Source: Rhizomys pruinosus
Lineage: Eukaryota > Chordata > Mammalia > Rodentia > Spalacidae
Direction: 5' to 3'
DNA length: 64,000 bases
Assembly: GCA_009823505.1 (NCBI GenBank)
Contig: VZQC01008856.1
Location: forward strand, 1,254,038 to 1,318,037
This document shows positions 1 to 10,867 of this stretch, in pieces. Position numbers and translations under genes: made by a program. The stretch's first letter is position 1, and every line of letters starts with the position of its first letter. The notes under the pieces are model-generated. The model was not told where the DNA came from, searched no databases, and worked only from the letters and a program-made list of their open reading frames with translations.

Positions 1-1910
1 ACCCTCAAGGCCTGCAAGCCCTGCCCCCAGCACAGGGAGGCAAGGTTAGCACCCCTGCTGCACCTCCACTCTAGGAGGACCGAGCTCTTCCCCCAGGAAC
101 GAGGGGATCTGTTACCCTGGCAGCTTCTTTGGCTGGGGTGCTTTTTCTAGTGCTTAGCCAAAGGACTTTCCAGTCTTCTGCGCATCTAAGCGGACACCTT
201 TGGAGGGAGGCAGAGCTGGCTTATTTCTGCTCTGTCTTGGACCAGTCCGGATTGGCACTCCCTTTAGGTTTCCAGGGCAAAGGAGCCAGAGCCTTGCAGA
301 AGGACAAGTCAACCTAGACTCCTCGGCCAGAGCACCCTACTGGGTGGCTGAGGTTCTGCTCTGTGACAACTGGGATTTCACCCAGCCTGCAGGGGGCTGA
401 GAGACTCCACAGCACTGGCCACACAGTGCCTAGAGTTCACACCCTGAGCTGCTTAATGGCTGGAATCTTCACTCAGGAAGGGCCTGGTGGGACTGTCTAA
501 TCTCCTGAGGGACTCTCCATGGGGTCCCCATAGAGCCCCCAGGAGCCCACTGTACATTGCCATCCTTGTGGGTCAAGGATCTCTCTTGGGAGAGTCCTTG
601 AGACAGGCAGCTCAGACCCACACATTCTACTCCAGGCCCCTAGGCTTAGTCTGGGAATCTCAATGGGGGAAAGTCTCTCCTTGTTTCCAAGAACCACCTG
701 CCAGGGTCAAGGCTGGGGTCCACTTCCTGCTCCCTCCAGGGGCCTCTCTGTGAGCCTCAGCTTCTTTATCTGTGAGGTAGGAGGTGAGGATGGATGCCCA
801 CCTTGGTGTCAGTGGAGGACCACGCCTATCCCATTGCCCAGGGCTCGCGGGCTGGAGCAGACCCTCCCTCCCTCTTTGTACTCCAGACCCGAAACAAGCC
901 CAGCTCCCTCCCCTGACTTCCTCCACGCAGGCCCATACTCTCCCTCCTCCTATGCCTTCTCCCCCTCCCGAGCCTGGATCATTTGCCTCCACGCTTCCAT
1001 TATGAGGACCTCACAGACGTCCTCCCTTCCCGCCCCCACTCCTGGAACAGAGAGAGCTACGCTGTTCCTCAGGTACTCACCAGCTTCCCCTTAGTCTTGA
1101 AGGCCTGGAACAGCAGGCTAATAGGCTTGCTTCCCTCCTGGGCTGTAACCCTGGAGGGCAAGACCTTTGTAGTATGCTGTGTGTCCAGCACAGAGTAAGT
1201 GTCTAGGAAATATATGTGAAATGAGCAAACCTCCCCAGCAGGGAACAAAATCCCACTCCCAGGGCCAGGGAAGGACTGAGATGGATGACTGCTCTGCTCG
1301 GGAGATGGCCTCCTCCACCATCCCATCATGCATCCCTCTTCCCTGCCATGTCCAGCTCTCACTCCAAGGCAGCTCAAGGCTGCTGCCGGGCTCTGCCATC
1401 TTCAGATGCAGGCTCATCAGCTGTTGCCATGGAGACAAGCCAGCAGTTAGCTCTGTGCCCTGGGCTGCCAGGCATAGTGAAGATGTAGCCAGCTGCTGCA
1501 GAGACAACCCACTGAGCAAGGGAAGCACATATCTCCACACACAGAAAAGCCCAGGGCTGGCCCCTGCCAACCCCTACCCTCCTTCCTGCAGCCAGCGACC
1601 TCAGGGAAGATTTACTACCTTGGGGACACAACAATGGAACTTGAAGGTTGCCAGTCACCAGTCTCTTGGAGAGAAATAAGCCTGTGTGGGGCGTGGGGTT
1701 GTCACCATGTCCCTTTGTGTGCTGACTTCTCCGTTAGCTTTCTGGGAGGCTGTTGTAAAGGTCTCTTACTCTGACCCTTCACCCCCCATTCAGGTGGGTC
1801 TAGAGGAAGGAGAAATTTTATTACCACACACTCAAATATTTTTGTGTGCCACCTGAAAGGTAGAGATTACCATTTTGGCAAGACTAGCTGGCCAGATTTA
1901 AAAAAAAATA
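1..1910. other. unique non-coding DNA
   Basis: No SINE, LTR or simple repeat is obvious and no open frame resembles a known protein. The base composition is moderately GC-rich. The only sub-feature I would single out is the YY1/RFX-like motif pair at 1395-1436, listed separately. Confidence 0.6.
1395..1436. promoter_or_regulatory. YY1-like core plus RFX X-box motif
   Basis: gccatctt at 1395-1402 is the reverse complement of the YY1 core AAGATGGC. gttgccatggagac at 1423-1436 fits the RFX X-box, two half sites (GTTGCC and GGAGAC) separated by two bases. The pairing in unique sequence suggests a regulatory element. Motif presence is seen; function is inferred. Confidence 0.4.
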
Positions 1911-2036
1911 AGGTTGGGTTGGTGGCACCCACGTTTAATCCCAGCCCTGAGGGAGACAGAGGCTGGTGGATCTCTGTGAGTTCAAAGCCAGCCTGGTCTA
2001 CATAGTGAGTTCAGGGAGACCCTGTCTCAAAAAGAC
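1911..2036 (+). repeat. B1 SINE (7SL-derived)
   Basis: The element reads ggtggcacccacgtttaatc, then the gagttcaaagccagcctgg core, and ends in gaccctgtctcaaaaagacc. It is shortened in the middle relative to full B1. Confidence 0.85.
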
Positions 2037-2039
2037 CAA

Positions 2040-2218
2040 CTGACCAGCAAGTCCCAGGGACCCCCTTGTCTCTGCCTTCCCAGTTCAAGGACTACAGGTA
2101 CACACTATTACACCTGTTTTTTTGTTTTGTTTTGTTTACAGGAATGCTGGGGATCTGAACTCAGGTTCTAGTGCTTATATGGCAAGCACTTTACCTACTG
2201 AGTTATCTCCCCAGCCCA
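2040..2218 (-). repeat. B4-type SINE, minus strand
   Basis: It ends with actgagttatctccccagcc, the reverse complement of a tRNA/ID-like head, preceded by a degenerate B1-like right half. Confidence 0.6.
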
Positions 2219-2410
2219 AAGATGGGTTTTCTTTTTCATGGACACAGGTCTGTGAGGAGAGGGCTCCAGCTTCTTATATCACAAAGCTACAGCAGCCTCA
2301 GCCATCAGGGAGCTGCACTTCTTCCTGGGGGTGGAGAAGACTGCAAAGCCATCTGACAAAAGATTCAAATGTAAAAAAATCTCCACTAGGGAGAGACGAG
2401 CTAAGAATCG

Positions 2411-2506
2411 AAAAGACAAAAAAAAAAAGAAAAAAAAGAAAAGAAAGAAAGAAAGAAAGAAAGAAAAAGAACCCAATCTGCCGATAAACAAAAACAAGAA
2501 AAAAAA

Positions 2507-2551
<45 letters not shown>

Positions 2552-2575
2552 GACAGACAAAGACAAAAAAAACAG
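2411..2575. repeat. A-rich and AAAG simple repeat
   Basis: A run of short AAAG repeats is followed by 43 consecutive A at 2508-2550. The lysine-rich and phenylalanine-rich open frames across it are artefacts of this composition. Confidence 0.9.
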
Positions 2576-4640
2576 AAAGAAAAACAACCCCATTGACCAC
2601 AAACGTTCAAACAGGAATGGCAGGAAAACACAATGTCCCTTCCAGGGGGAAATGGTAAAATTGTTGAAGGTGTGCACTAAAAGACAGTGCAGTGTTGTAT
2701 TCTCACAGTGTCACAACCATTGCTTACTACCAAATCACTCCTGTGCTGCGACCATAAACTGAACCTACACAATCTCGTTCTGATAGACAGAAACAGAAGG
2801 ACCCCTAACCACAAACCAGGGGAGGGGGACACACCTTACAGAGAGATAGAAGGATTGATTGCGGGTGGGGACAAGCAGAAGGAGGCTAGCCTGGCATTTT
2901 AATCGCCTTTAGGATCAAGAACAAATAGTGAAGTGGGTGTCTCTTCAGCCTCCCAGGCAGTGTAGGCTCAGATTCTGGGTGTATGTGATTAGCATCAGAA
3001 TCTGAAGGCTTCTGCCTCCCCCTGTTCTGAGAATGTAGGATCCATATCTCTCTCGTCTCCTCTCCTTCCCTCCTTCACCTTCCTCCTTCCCTCCCTCCCT
3101 CCCTCCCTCTCCCTTTCTCACTCCCTGCTGCCCTCCATCCCGCTCCCCCAGAGGGACTCAATTCCAAGGTGTAAATGTGCAGTCTGTCTACCTTAGGGCT
3201 GCTGTGAGTGTCAGATGAGAAAACGCCTAGGATGGTGACCCTAGACGGGTGCAGCTCTGTGTGACTTGACCCCAGTTCTCTGGAGAGCGGGAAGCTCCTG
3301 GTTGCCCTGTGTGTTTTCAGAAGTTTGTTCCCTCTTTTCTTTCCAAAGCTCTGTTCACCCAAGAGAATAATGAAAACACTTAGGATGGCATTTTAATGGT
3401 GATGGCGGGCTGGGTGGGGATTGATCCTTACTGTAATTCCCAAAATAGCTAAGTTCTTCAGGCTCTCCAGTGCAACCAGTCATAGACTCTTTCATGGAGA
3501 ATTCTGTTTTTACTTTCCAAGCAATTCCTCATCGGTTATTATTTTGAGTTATTCTCCAGATTAGGATGGTCCAAAAAACAAGGTCAGGAAGGGTCAGATC
3601 ACTGGCCACTAGGGAAGAGGTCTTCCTTGACTTCCTGCCAGGTCCCCAACTGTGGGAGATGCCTAGTGCTCCCTAGGCCCCTCTATCCCCAGCCCTTTCC
3701 TTAGACCTCAAGCTCTGCCTCCTCCCGGAATCCAGGACAGATGTGTCCCTACCCCAATCCCAGGCCACCCCCTCCTGCAAAGATGCCTACCCTGTTGTCT
3801 CAGCCTGAAGCCCCTCTAAAAGTGCAGTCTGGGACTCAAGTTTGGAAATCAGGCCCAAAGCTAAGTGTCCACAGTGGATTGTTTATGTCCCCTGAAAGAG
3901 TATCTGAAGGTCTGAAGCTTATTTGGGAATGGAGTTTCTGCTGATAGAGTCAAATTAGATGGGGGCATAGTACACACAGGTGGACTCCAATGCAATTGCT
4001 GACATCCTTAAATGGAGAGGGGAGTTTAGGCATACAGACCCCTTAGAGGGACCACTGAGGCAGAGATTAGAGTAACAAATCTTCAAGCCAGGGAGAGCTG
4101 AGCATGGCAAGCCACAACCAGAAGGAGAGAGGCCCAGGACTGAGTCTCAGTCTCCCAAGAGCCAGCCCTACCCACAGATATCTTGACCTTGGACTTGTGG
4201 TTTCTTGCACTGTCGGAGAAGCTTCTCTAGTTTCCAGAAAGACAAGAGGCCTGGATGCTGGCAATAAGCCCTTTTAGAAGTGTTGCATGGGAACACAGTA
4301 CAAAGGCAGGAGCCTTTGGTCAAGTCAGAGCCCAGGGCAGACCACCTTGGAGCCCTCAGTTTGAGCAGAAGTCAATTCAACACCACCTCCCAGCAGCAAT
4401 CACAGTTCTCTGCAGAGCACTAAGCTCTTGCTAGGCACCCTGCTAGAATATCACCGATGCTCTTTCTCACCTCCAGGGGAAGCATCTAACCCCCCCCCAT
4501 GCTTCTTTATAACCTCTTAGGGAGTCTTTGTGAGGGCCCCACAGCTGAGATCCCCATGGGCTGAGGTTTGACTGGAGATCCCAGGGCTTTGATGGCACAT
4601 ATTGCTGGAATCATCATTTTACTTAAAAATGGGAGGGTGA
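2576..4640. other. mostly unique DNA
   Basis: No gene is recognised. A pyrimidine-rich tract is listed separately. The stretch 3360-3600 is AT-rich and repeat-free, with homeodomain-like ggattgatcc. A degraded MIR-like patch may lie near 4380-4500, but I cannot confirm it. Confidence 0.5.
3052..3126. repeat. CT-rich (TCCC)n tract
   Basis: Consecutive ccct/tccc units form a strand-asymmetric pyrimidine run. Confidence 0.85.
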
Positions 4641-4838
4641 GCTGGGCCTGGTGGCACACGCCTTTAATCCAGCAGTTGGGAGGCAGAGGCAGGCAGATCT
4701 CTGTGAGTTCAAGGCCAGCCTGGTCTATATAGTGAGTTCCAGGCCAGCTGGGGCTACAGGGAGACAGGGAGACACTATCACAAAAATAAATAAATAAATA
4801 AATAAATAAGTAAATAAATAAATAAATAAATAAATAAA
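4641..4838 (+). repeat. B1 SINE with (AAAT)n tail
   Basis: The head is gctgggcctggtggcacacg, the body is intact, and gggagacagggagacac is a small tail duplication. The tail has expanded to about 13 AAAT units at 4784-4838. Confidence 0.9.
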
Positions 4839-6138
4839 AGGGAGGGTTAGTTAAGTCACTATTTTGGTAAACAATGGTACAACCACATTACAGAACAGGA
4901 TCTAAGAGTCCCCTGAGCTTTTAAGACAAACCTCAGGGGACTCACAAACTTCAGTGCACTGCAGCCTTAAAAGTTAGACACGCAGGCATCTTACATTGTT
5001 CTTTCCTGCTTCTAGATTCACCCAGGCCAAGCATTCTTCCCTCCAAACTTGACCCTCCCTTTGACCCAAAGCCTGTTGAAAGACACAGCTGACCAGGGCT
5101 TCCTGGGAGGCCACTGAAGACTACCCTGGTGTAAAACAGCAGGACGCCAGCCATTAATCACTCTTCTCCCTGCTGTCAACCCTGGCAACCTCCTGTAGAT
5201 ACCACGTAAATACACTTAACCTTTAAAGAGCCCGGGTGCTGCCCAGAGGGAGGGAGAGAGGAGGGGGGGAAGAGAGAGAGGAGGGGAGAAGAGGAGGAAG
5301 GGAAGAGGAGGGAGGCAGGGAGGGAGAGAAAGCCTTACCCCATGGAGGCCCCTCTTCCTCCTTCCTTCCTGATGGGACTACACGAGACCCTCCAGGTCAC
5401 CGAGGGGAGAAAGTTGAAAGCAAGCAAGAGAAACTGCTATAACCCCAGCCCCATCCATCACCATGACAGAGCTCCCGCCTCCCAGTCCAAGGGGCTTCCA
5501 GGCAGAACGAAGGCCAACAAAGATGTCAGCGGATACCACTGAGCCTGTCTGTCACCACTTTCCAGGGACCTCTGCTGCCTGCTCTCTGATAGCTGGCCTT
5601 TCCAAGCCAAAGGGGCAGGCAGAGGAAGGGTGTCCATCACACCTCACCTTTCCCTCACACATCATACCACCAAGTTGTAGAGCAACAGGCCAGGCTCCTG
5701 GCATGGGAGTAAACCAAAGAGAGATGAAAGGTCATGACTGGCCATAGGGGACCCTGAGAAACCATTCAAGTGGGTGGACATGAGCTCCCAGGTGGACACT
5801 GTAGAAGCAAGAGGCTGGGCGGGGGGTGGAGGGGTGGGGGGCAGGCTGGGCAGTGCACTCCATGGTTGCTGTTTCCACAAGCCGTCATCCATACTGGGGT
5901 GAGCTTCAGTGACTCATTTCTGCCCCTGTGAGAAGCCCCTCACCTACAGTCCAGTATGCTCATTGAATCACCAAATTGGACTTTGGTGGCATCATTGCTT
6001 TGATCTGTCGTTGGTTCCTAGACATCCCAAAAGTCTAGGCTTTGCCACCTGTCTCTGGTACTATGCCAATTAAAGAGATGAGAAAAGCTGAAAGATGAAA
6101 TTTATTCAATGCAGCCACATGGGGAAGAGGAACAAACA
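4839..6138. other. unique DNA with a GA-rich tract
   Basis: No gene is recognised. 5246-5332 is a gagagg/gaggagg purine tract. A G-run cluster at 5816-5841 is listed separately. Confidence 0.5.
5816..5841 (+). other. putative G-quadruplex
   Basis: Runs GGG, GGGGGG, GGGG and GGGGGG are separated by one to four bases, meeting the usual four-run definition. Confidence 0.5.
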
Positions 6139-6312
6139 GGGTCAGCAGGATGGCTCAGCAGGTAAAGAGGCTTGCCACCAAGCCCGACAGCCTGAGTCGG
6201 ATCCACAGGACCCACATGGTAGAAGGAGAGAACTGACTCCCCAAGTTGTCCCCTGACCTCCACATGGTACCATGGCATATGTGTGTCCACCCCCCCCAAA
6301 AAAGAAATGTAA
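6139..6312 (+). repeat. RSINE1/B4-type SINE
   Basis: Diagnostic pieces in order are gcaggatggctcagcaggta, gcttgccaccaagcc, ggacccacatggtagaagga and gagaactgactcc. Confidence 0.75.
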
Positions 6313-6319
6313 TTTAGAA

Positions 6320-7790
6320 ATGGAATCATATAAAAAAAGAGGGAAAAATGAACAGAACCAGCGGTCCCCAAGCCCATCTTCAGGGTATAAACATTTGTAC
6401 AAACTCAAAATATGTACAACATTCTCCATTCCAACGTCCTGATATGGAGAAAAATGGGGTTTCCTCACCCAGAAGGGAACCCCCATAATTAATGGTCAGC
6501 TTATTCATGAACTGTTGGAAGCTGCCCAATCACCCACGAGGGTGGCCATTATTAATGATAGAAAGCATCAAAAGGATGAAAAGTATTTCTCCAAGGTCAA
6601 TAACAAGCCTGACCCCCTCTCCTTCATAAACACACAATTCTAACTGACCCCACAAAGCAAACAGTTCTTGTGAGAACTCACTGTCTCCTTCCAGGTCTAC
6701 CAGTGATTCCTCCCAAATACCAACAACAGCCTCTTTCCCTACACTATTCATCAAGCTAGAGTGCGCCTCCCGGGCACCAACTGACAAATAGGTTTCACCC
6801 GCATGCCTGGCCCTGTAAAAATGGCACAACTTTCTCCTGGTACTTGTGGATGCCTTCACAGGATGGGCCGAGGCATTCCTATGACCAACAAGATGGCAGT
6901 CACAGCTTCCTTCTTGTCTGGGAAACTGTTCCCTGTTTCAGCTTACCCACCTCTCTACCCTCCAAGAATGGTCCAGAGTTAATCTCTAATGTCACCCAGT
7001 CTCTAATGTCACCCACCCAATATCTCCAGATACCCTGGAATTTTCACATACCATATCAACCACAATCCTCAGGCAAGGTCGAAAAGTCTAACAGAACCCT
7101 TAAAGAAAATCTTACATAGCTGGGCATGGTGGCACACGCCTTTAATCCTAGCACTTGGGAGGCAGAGGCAGGTGGATCTTTGTGAGTTCAAGGCCAGCCT
7201 GGTCTACAGAGTGAGTTCCAGGACAGCTGGGACTACAGGGAGACCCTGTCTTGAAAAGACCAAAAAAAAAAAAAAAAAAGAAAATCTTACCAAACTAACG
7301 ATGGTCTCACACCTGGACTAGGTAAAATTACTTCCTTCAGCTCCATACCCTCTCCCCTCTCCAAATCCCTCCTACTAAACCCTTTTGAGCTCTTGTAAAG
7401 GTGGCCCCTGTGCATTCAGGGACTCTCACTTGAACCCTCTGGTATCCTCCCTTCCCTATCTCTCTGACCTTCCTCTACTTCCCCCTATGTAAATACACTG
7501 ACCTTCTCTCCCCAGCTCCCTGGGAATCCACTCCACCTCCACCCCTTCAGATACTGGGCCTGCTTATGGCCTCACTGCACCCCAACCCCATATTACTGGC
7601 TACAGTCATTTTAACCACTCCCAATGTAGCCAAACCACAGGGACAGCCCTTCTGAGTCCATATTTCACACCCCATGAAGGCCCTCTTTCTAAGCAATCCC
7701 AACTGGCCCTACTTCCCTAAACCCTTGGCGCAGGACTGTCTAAGTGAACTGTCAGGCATTTAGGGTACTGGGATCTGCCCAGGTAAAATC
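6320..7790 (+). pseudogene. ERV class I pol 3' part (RNase H-integrase) and possible env remnant
   Basis: On + this stretch reads in several broken frames as the end of RNase H (about 6390-6600) and then an integrase. Seen motifs are VDAFTGWAEAFP at about 6847-6882, which holds the first catalytic Asp of the D,D-35-E triad, and SSGKVEKSNRTLK around 7069-7107, which holds the catalytic Glu. The second Asp region is not recognisable. After the B1 at 7116-7277 a pol C-terminal PFELL-like block follows near 7380. 7500-7790 could be decayed env, but that is weak. Stops and frameshifts are frequent, so it is dead. Its orientation is opposite to the gag-pro-RT block that starts at about 7795. Confidence 0.75.
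7116..7277 (+). repeat. B1 SINE inside the ERV integrase
   Basis: A full-length B1 with a poly-A tail is flanked by a target-site duplication aaagaaaatcttac (7102-7115 and about 7277-7290). This proves it inserted into an already present pol sequence. Confidence 0.9.
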
Positions 7791-7794
7791 GAAA

Positions 7795-8045
7795 AGAGGC
7801 TGAGAATCAGAGATAATGGTGACGTTTATTTGGCTGAGATCTTGGACTAGCTTGTATGAACTGTTCAGTTGTTTGACTCCCAGGATGAGGTATCATGGGG
7901 AGAATCTGCAGGGGTGATGAGGTTAGTTTTAGTGAGTAAGTGACCAGAGGTTGGTGTCCTCTGTGGGTAGCAAGAGAAAGCGGATACTGGGCCTGGGCGC
8001 TATAGGACTGGGAGTCCTTTAAGAAGACCCTGACAGGTAGGCGGT
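7795..8045 (-). pseudogene. ERV reverse transcriptase N-terminal fragment
   Basis: On - the conserved early RT motif YKLVQDLSQIN reads at 7823-7855, preceded by a decayed block resembling the ILPVKKP region. Only the start of RT is present; the catalytic core is missing. It continues the protease block in the correct order. It ends abruptly at about 7795, where the opposite-strand RNase H/IN/env block begins, so this is the inversion and deletion junction. Confidence 0.65.
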
Positions 8046-8049
8046 GCTT

Positions 8050-8450
8050 GGCAGTTATTGGGTTGTCAATATCCCAAACCTGGAGATTAACAGGTCTTCA
8101 GGAAGGGAACGAGAAGGGACCAAGCCAGAGCCTAACATTAAACAAAAGATAGGTGTTGAATTTAAAGGGAGAAGGTGGAGGGTGGCCCTGAGTATTGTTA
8201 GTATGTCCCATCCTAAGAGAGACATGGGACACTGAAGCATGAAGCAGTGTGATATTTGTCCAAATGTACAGGGGACCGACCCTAGGAGTGAGTATAGGAG
8301 AAAGTAGGAGATAACTGAGACTCCAATACCAGGAGGGTCCCGATCAAGAGACGAGGAAGGAAAAGGATGTCCGGTATTCACCACAAAGGTATTTCAGCGT
8401 CCACCGCTGTCCCAGTTACCTAGACTTCTTCAGACAAGCAGCCTTAAGCA
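8050..8450 (-). pseudogene. ERV aspartic protease remnant
   Basis: On - a frame contains VNTG (8371-8382), aligned with the retroviral protease active site DTG but with Asp changed to Asn. Further on is LLGWDIL (near 8199-8219), corresponding to the conserved LLGRD motif of class I retroviral proteases. The catalytic change means this enzyme could not work. It lies correctly between gag and RT. Confidence 0.7.
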
Positions 8451-8559
8451 AGTGGGGTGACTGACCCCGGGTCACCTCAGTCTAATGAGGCAGGCAGGAT
8501 TGTTTCTGGGGTAGATTGTTGCCAGGAGGAATGGGAGCCACTGGAAATGATGAACCTGC

Positions 8560-8690
8560 AGGCAGTCCATCTTCCAGTGATCCCATTGTCTGAAGAACAA
8601 ACAGGCCTTAGAGGGGGCCCTCAGGTTCCAGTAAGCCTTTGCCCAGGGCCCTGAATTGCCACAATGGAAGCAGGTGACGTTGGTTGCCAG
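8560..8690 (-). pseudogene. ERV gag nucleocapsid with two degenerate zinc knuckles
   Basis: On - the first knuckle lies at 8631-8672 (CFHC with the His and last Cys lost). The second is at 8572-8604, with the CxxC second Cys replaced by Phe but His and final Cys kept. Two knuckles are unusual next to a class I type protease, since gammaretroviruses normally carry one. Confidence 0.65.
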
Positions 8691-8794
8691 GGAAGACTTG
8701 GTTCTGGAGGACGGAATCAGAAGCCAGAGTCAGTGCTTGGCCTTCAGATGTTTTCCCTTCTGCCTCATCTCCCCGAGTATTAAAACCTTAAACT

Positions 8795-9037
8795 TGGGAC
8801 TGGAGAGATGGCCTAGCGGTTAAGAGTGCAGACTGCTCTTGCGGAGGACCCAGGTTTGATCCCCAGCACCCACGTGGCGGCTAAGAACTGTCTGTAACTC
8901 CAATTCCAGGAGAACTCCAGTTCAAGGTGAATCCGAGACCCTCTTCTGACCTCCGCAGCATTGCACAACACGGGTGCACAAACCAACATGCAGACAATAC
9001 ATTCATATGTATAAAAATTAAATGAAAATTATTTTAA
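8795..9037 (+). repeat. B2 SINE inside the ERV
   Basis: Box A ggactggagagatggcc and box B ggtttgatccc are present, with a full 3' part and an A-rich tail. The flanks aaaaccttaaact (8782-8794) and aaaacccttaaact (9037-9050) look like a target-site duplication. Confidence 0.9.
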
Positions 9038-9144
9038 AAACCCTTAAACTCTACATTTAGAAGTTCCTGTTGGGAGGGTCTTGGGTCCCCATTCTAGCTG
9101 TCTTAATTTTTTCAGATGTCAGTTGCTGACTGGCTGATAATTTG

Positions 9145-10852
9145 TGTGTTTTTTTTGTTTTTTTTTAACATTTTTTTATTGATGCTTTGTGCATTTCATA
9201 CATCATGTTCCAATTCAGTTCAGGCATATTTCCCTTTCCCTTCCCCCCCACCCCCACCCCATCCCAGATCATGCATTCCGCCATAACTGTCCTGCATCTT
9301 TCAGTTTTTTTTTTTTCATTTTTTAGCTATAAGTGATAATCTATGAGTAAAAGGCATCCTTCAAGCAAAACCAATTTGCAGGCTGTTGTCCGGCAACCCC
9401 ACAGCCCCATATGTGGGGGTGAGGGGTTGTATGTCAATCAAGTTGAATCAAATGAGTGTCCAGACTCATTGCTGTATGTTTCACCATACTCCCAATGCAG
9501 CCCTTACAACTACCACTCCCCTCCTTCGCAGATTGTTCGCTAGGCTTAGAAAAGGGGCGCAGGTGGTGAAAGCAAAACAGTCCACTCTTTCTGGAGCTGT
9601 TGTTTGGACTCTGGTCAATTCTGACTGTTTTCCTTTCTTCATGGGATGAGCAGTTTGGGTCAGGAATAGACCTTCGATCACTAATGAAAGCACAAGCAAA
9701 TTAGATATATAGTTATTATAAACAGCACTAAAATAGTTAAGGTAGGGTTACTTTGGTATAGACACACTATGTTTGGATGATAAGTTAATCCATGAATTTA
9801 CATTTTTTACTTTATATGTGACAGGGTCTTACTGTGGCTTATAACATATCCTAACCTGTAGAGGATGTAAGCTGTGGCATCAGCAACTGGGTATTCCCTC
9901 CAAGGAAGAGCCAATGCCAAATAGATTTGGGATATACAGGCATATGGCTGCCTCTGCGTGCACAGTATTTTCAGAACAGGTGAGGTGTAGCTGGTCCTGA
10001 CATGAGTGATGTTGACTTGCTTGACTCAGGGGACCCATATGCTTTATTTGCTTATGGTTTAATAGTGGCCTTTGGTAACACTCTCTGGGTTCCAGAGGCC
10101 ATCTGTACACTTGCATGTGTCGGTCTCAATACATCTTTCCCATGTTAATGTAAAGGTCTTCGACAGAAGGGCCTAACCCTCTCTTCTTGCAGGTATCCCA
10201 GTTTAGAGGCAAAGAGACCTTTAACTTTTGTGGGGCTTGGATCCGCTAGCCAACATCTCCCTGGAGAATAATCCATTTGCTGATGTCAGAGTTCCTGTAT
10301 TGATATATTTTGCTTTAAGTGCATAGTTTAAGGACTTAGTATTATATTTGGCTCTGAAACAGAGAATAATCCTTTTCAAAGTTCCTTAATGTCTATTAGT
10401 CATTAAAGAAGGCAGTTTACTGGTTTTATAAGAGATTACCTCTTTCACATGTTGGCTCCAATTACAGCTTGGAGAGCGACCTCATCAATCTCATATTTCT
10501 CTTTCTATGGGGGGGAGGCAAGAAAGATCTCCAATCAAAACCTTTGCGGCACTAGAAGGTAAGTTTCATAGACCTCATTATAAATAGTTGTTACATGTAG
10601 GATCCACAGAGGGGTTCGATGTTTATGGCAATCTGAGGCTTTTCTTCCTTTCAATGTTCAGACGGGTCAACCTTTCAGTTGGCACTTTCTGGTACATCCT
10701 ACTCAATGCAAAGCTGTATCTTTTCTTTCTCAGCCGTTGAGTTGGTGACATTTTGTCCTGTTGGAACCCACAAATCTTTTCCTGTAGTTAGTTTTAAGAT
10801 TTGAATTGCAAAGTTTTTGACGAAAAGGTTTCATGTCTATCTGTATCCCCCC
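9145..10852 (-). mobile_element. unidentified poly-A retroposon, copy A (L1 3'-UTR-like)
   Basis: On - this is a 1.7-kb element ending in an AATAAA-like signal and poly-A (T-rich at 9145-9175). It is bounded by a perfect 15-bp target-site duplication ctggctgataatttg at 9130-9144 and 10853-10867. A G-rich polypurine tract lies about 90 bases before the tail (9240-9265), as in rodent L1 3' UTRs. No ORF2 or endonuclease/RT coding remnant is visible in the element. It inserted into ERV gag. A divergent homologue lies at 17332-18816 on +, and the 3' end also matches 55626-55800 on -. It may be an L1 with an unusually long 3' UTR or a retroposed non-coding RNA family. Confidence 0.7.
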
Positions 10853-10867
10853 CTGGCTGATAATTTG

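Noticed and set aside
2279..2762. Phe-rich and Lys-rich frames
   Set aside because: Pure translation of poly-A/AAAG sequence.
6530..6859. 109-codon frame on - in the ERV integrase region
   Set aside because: It is a shadow of the + strand RNase H/integrase remnant.
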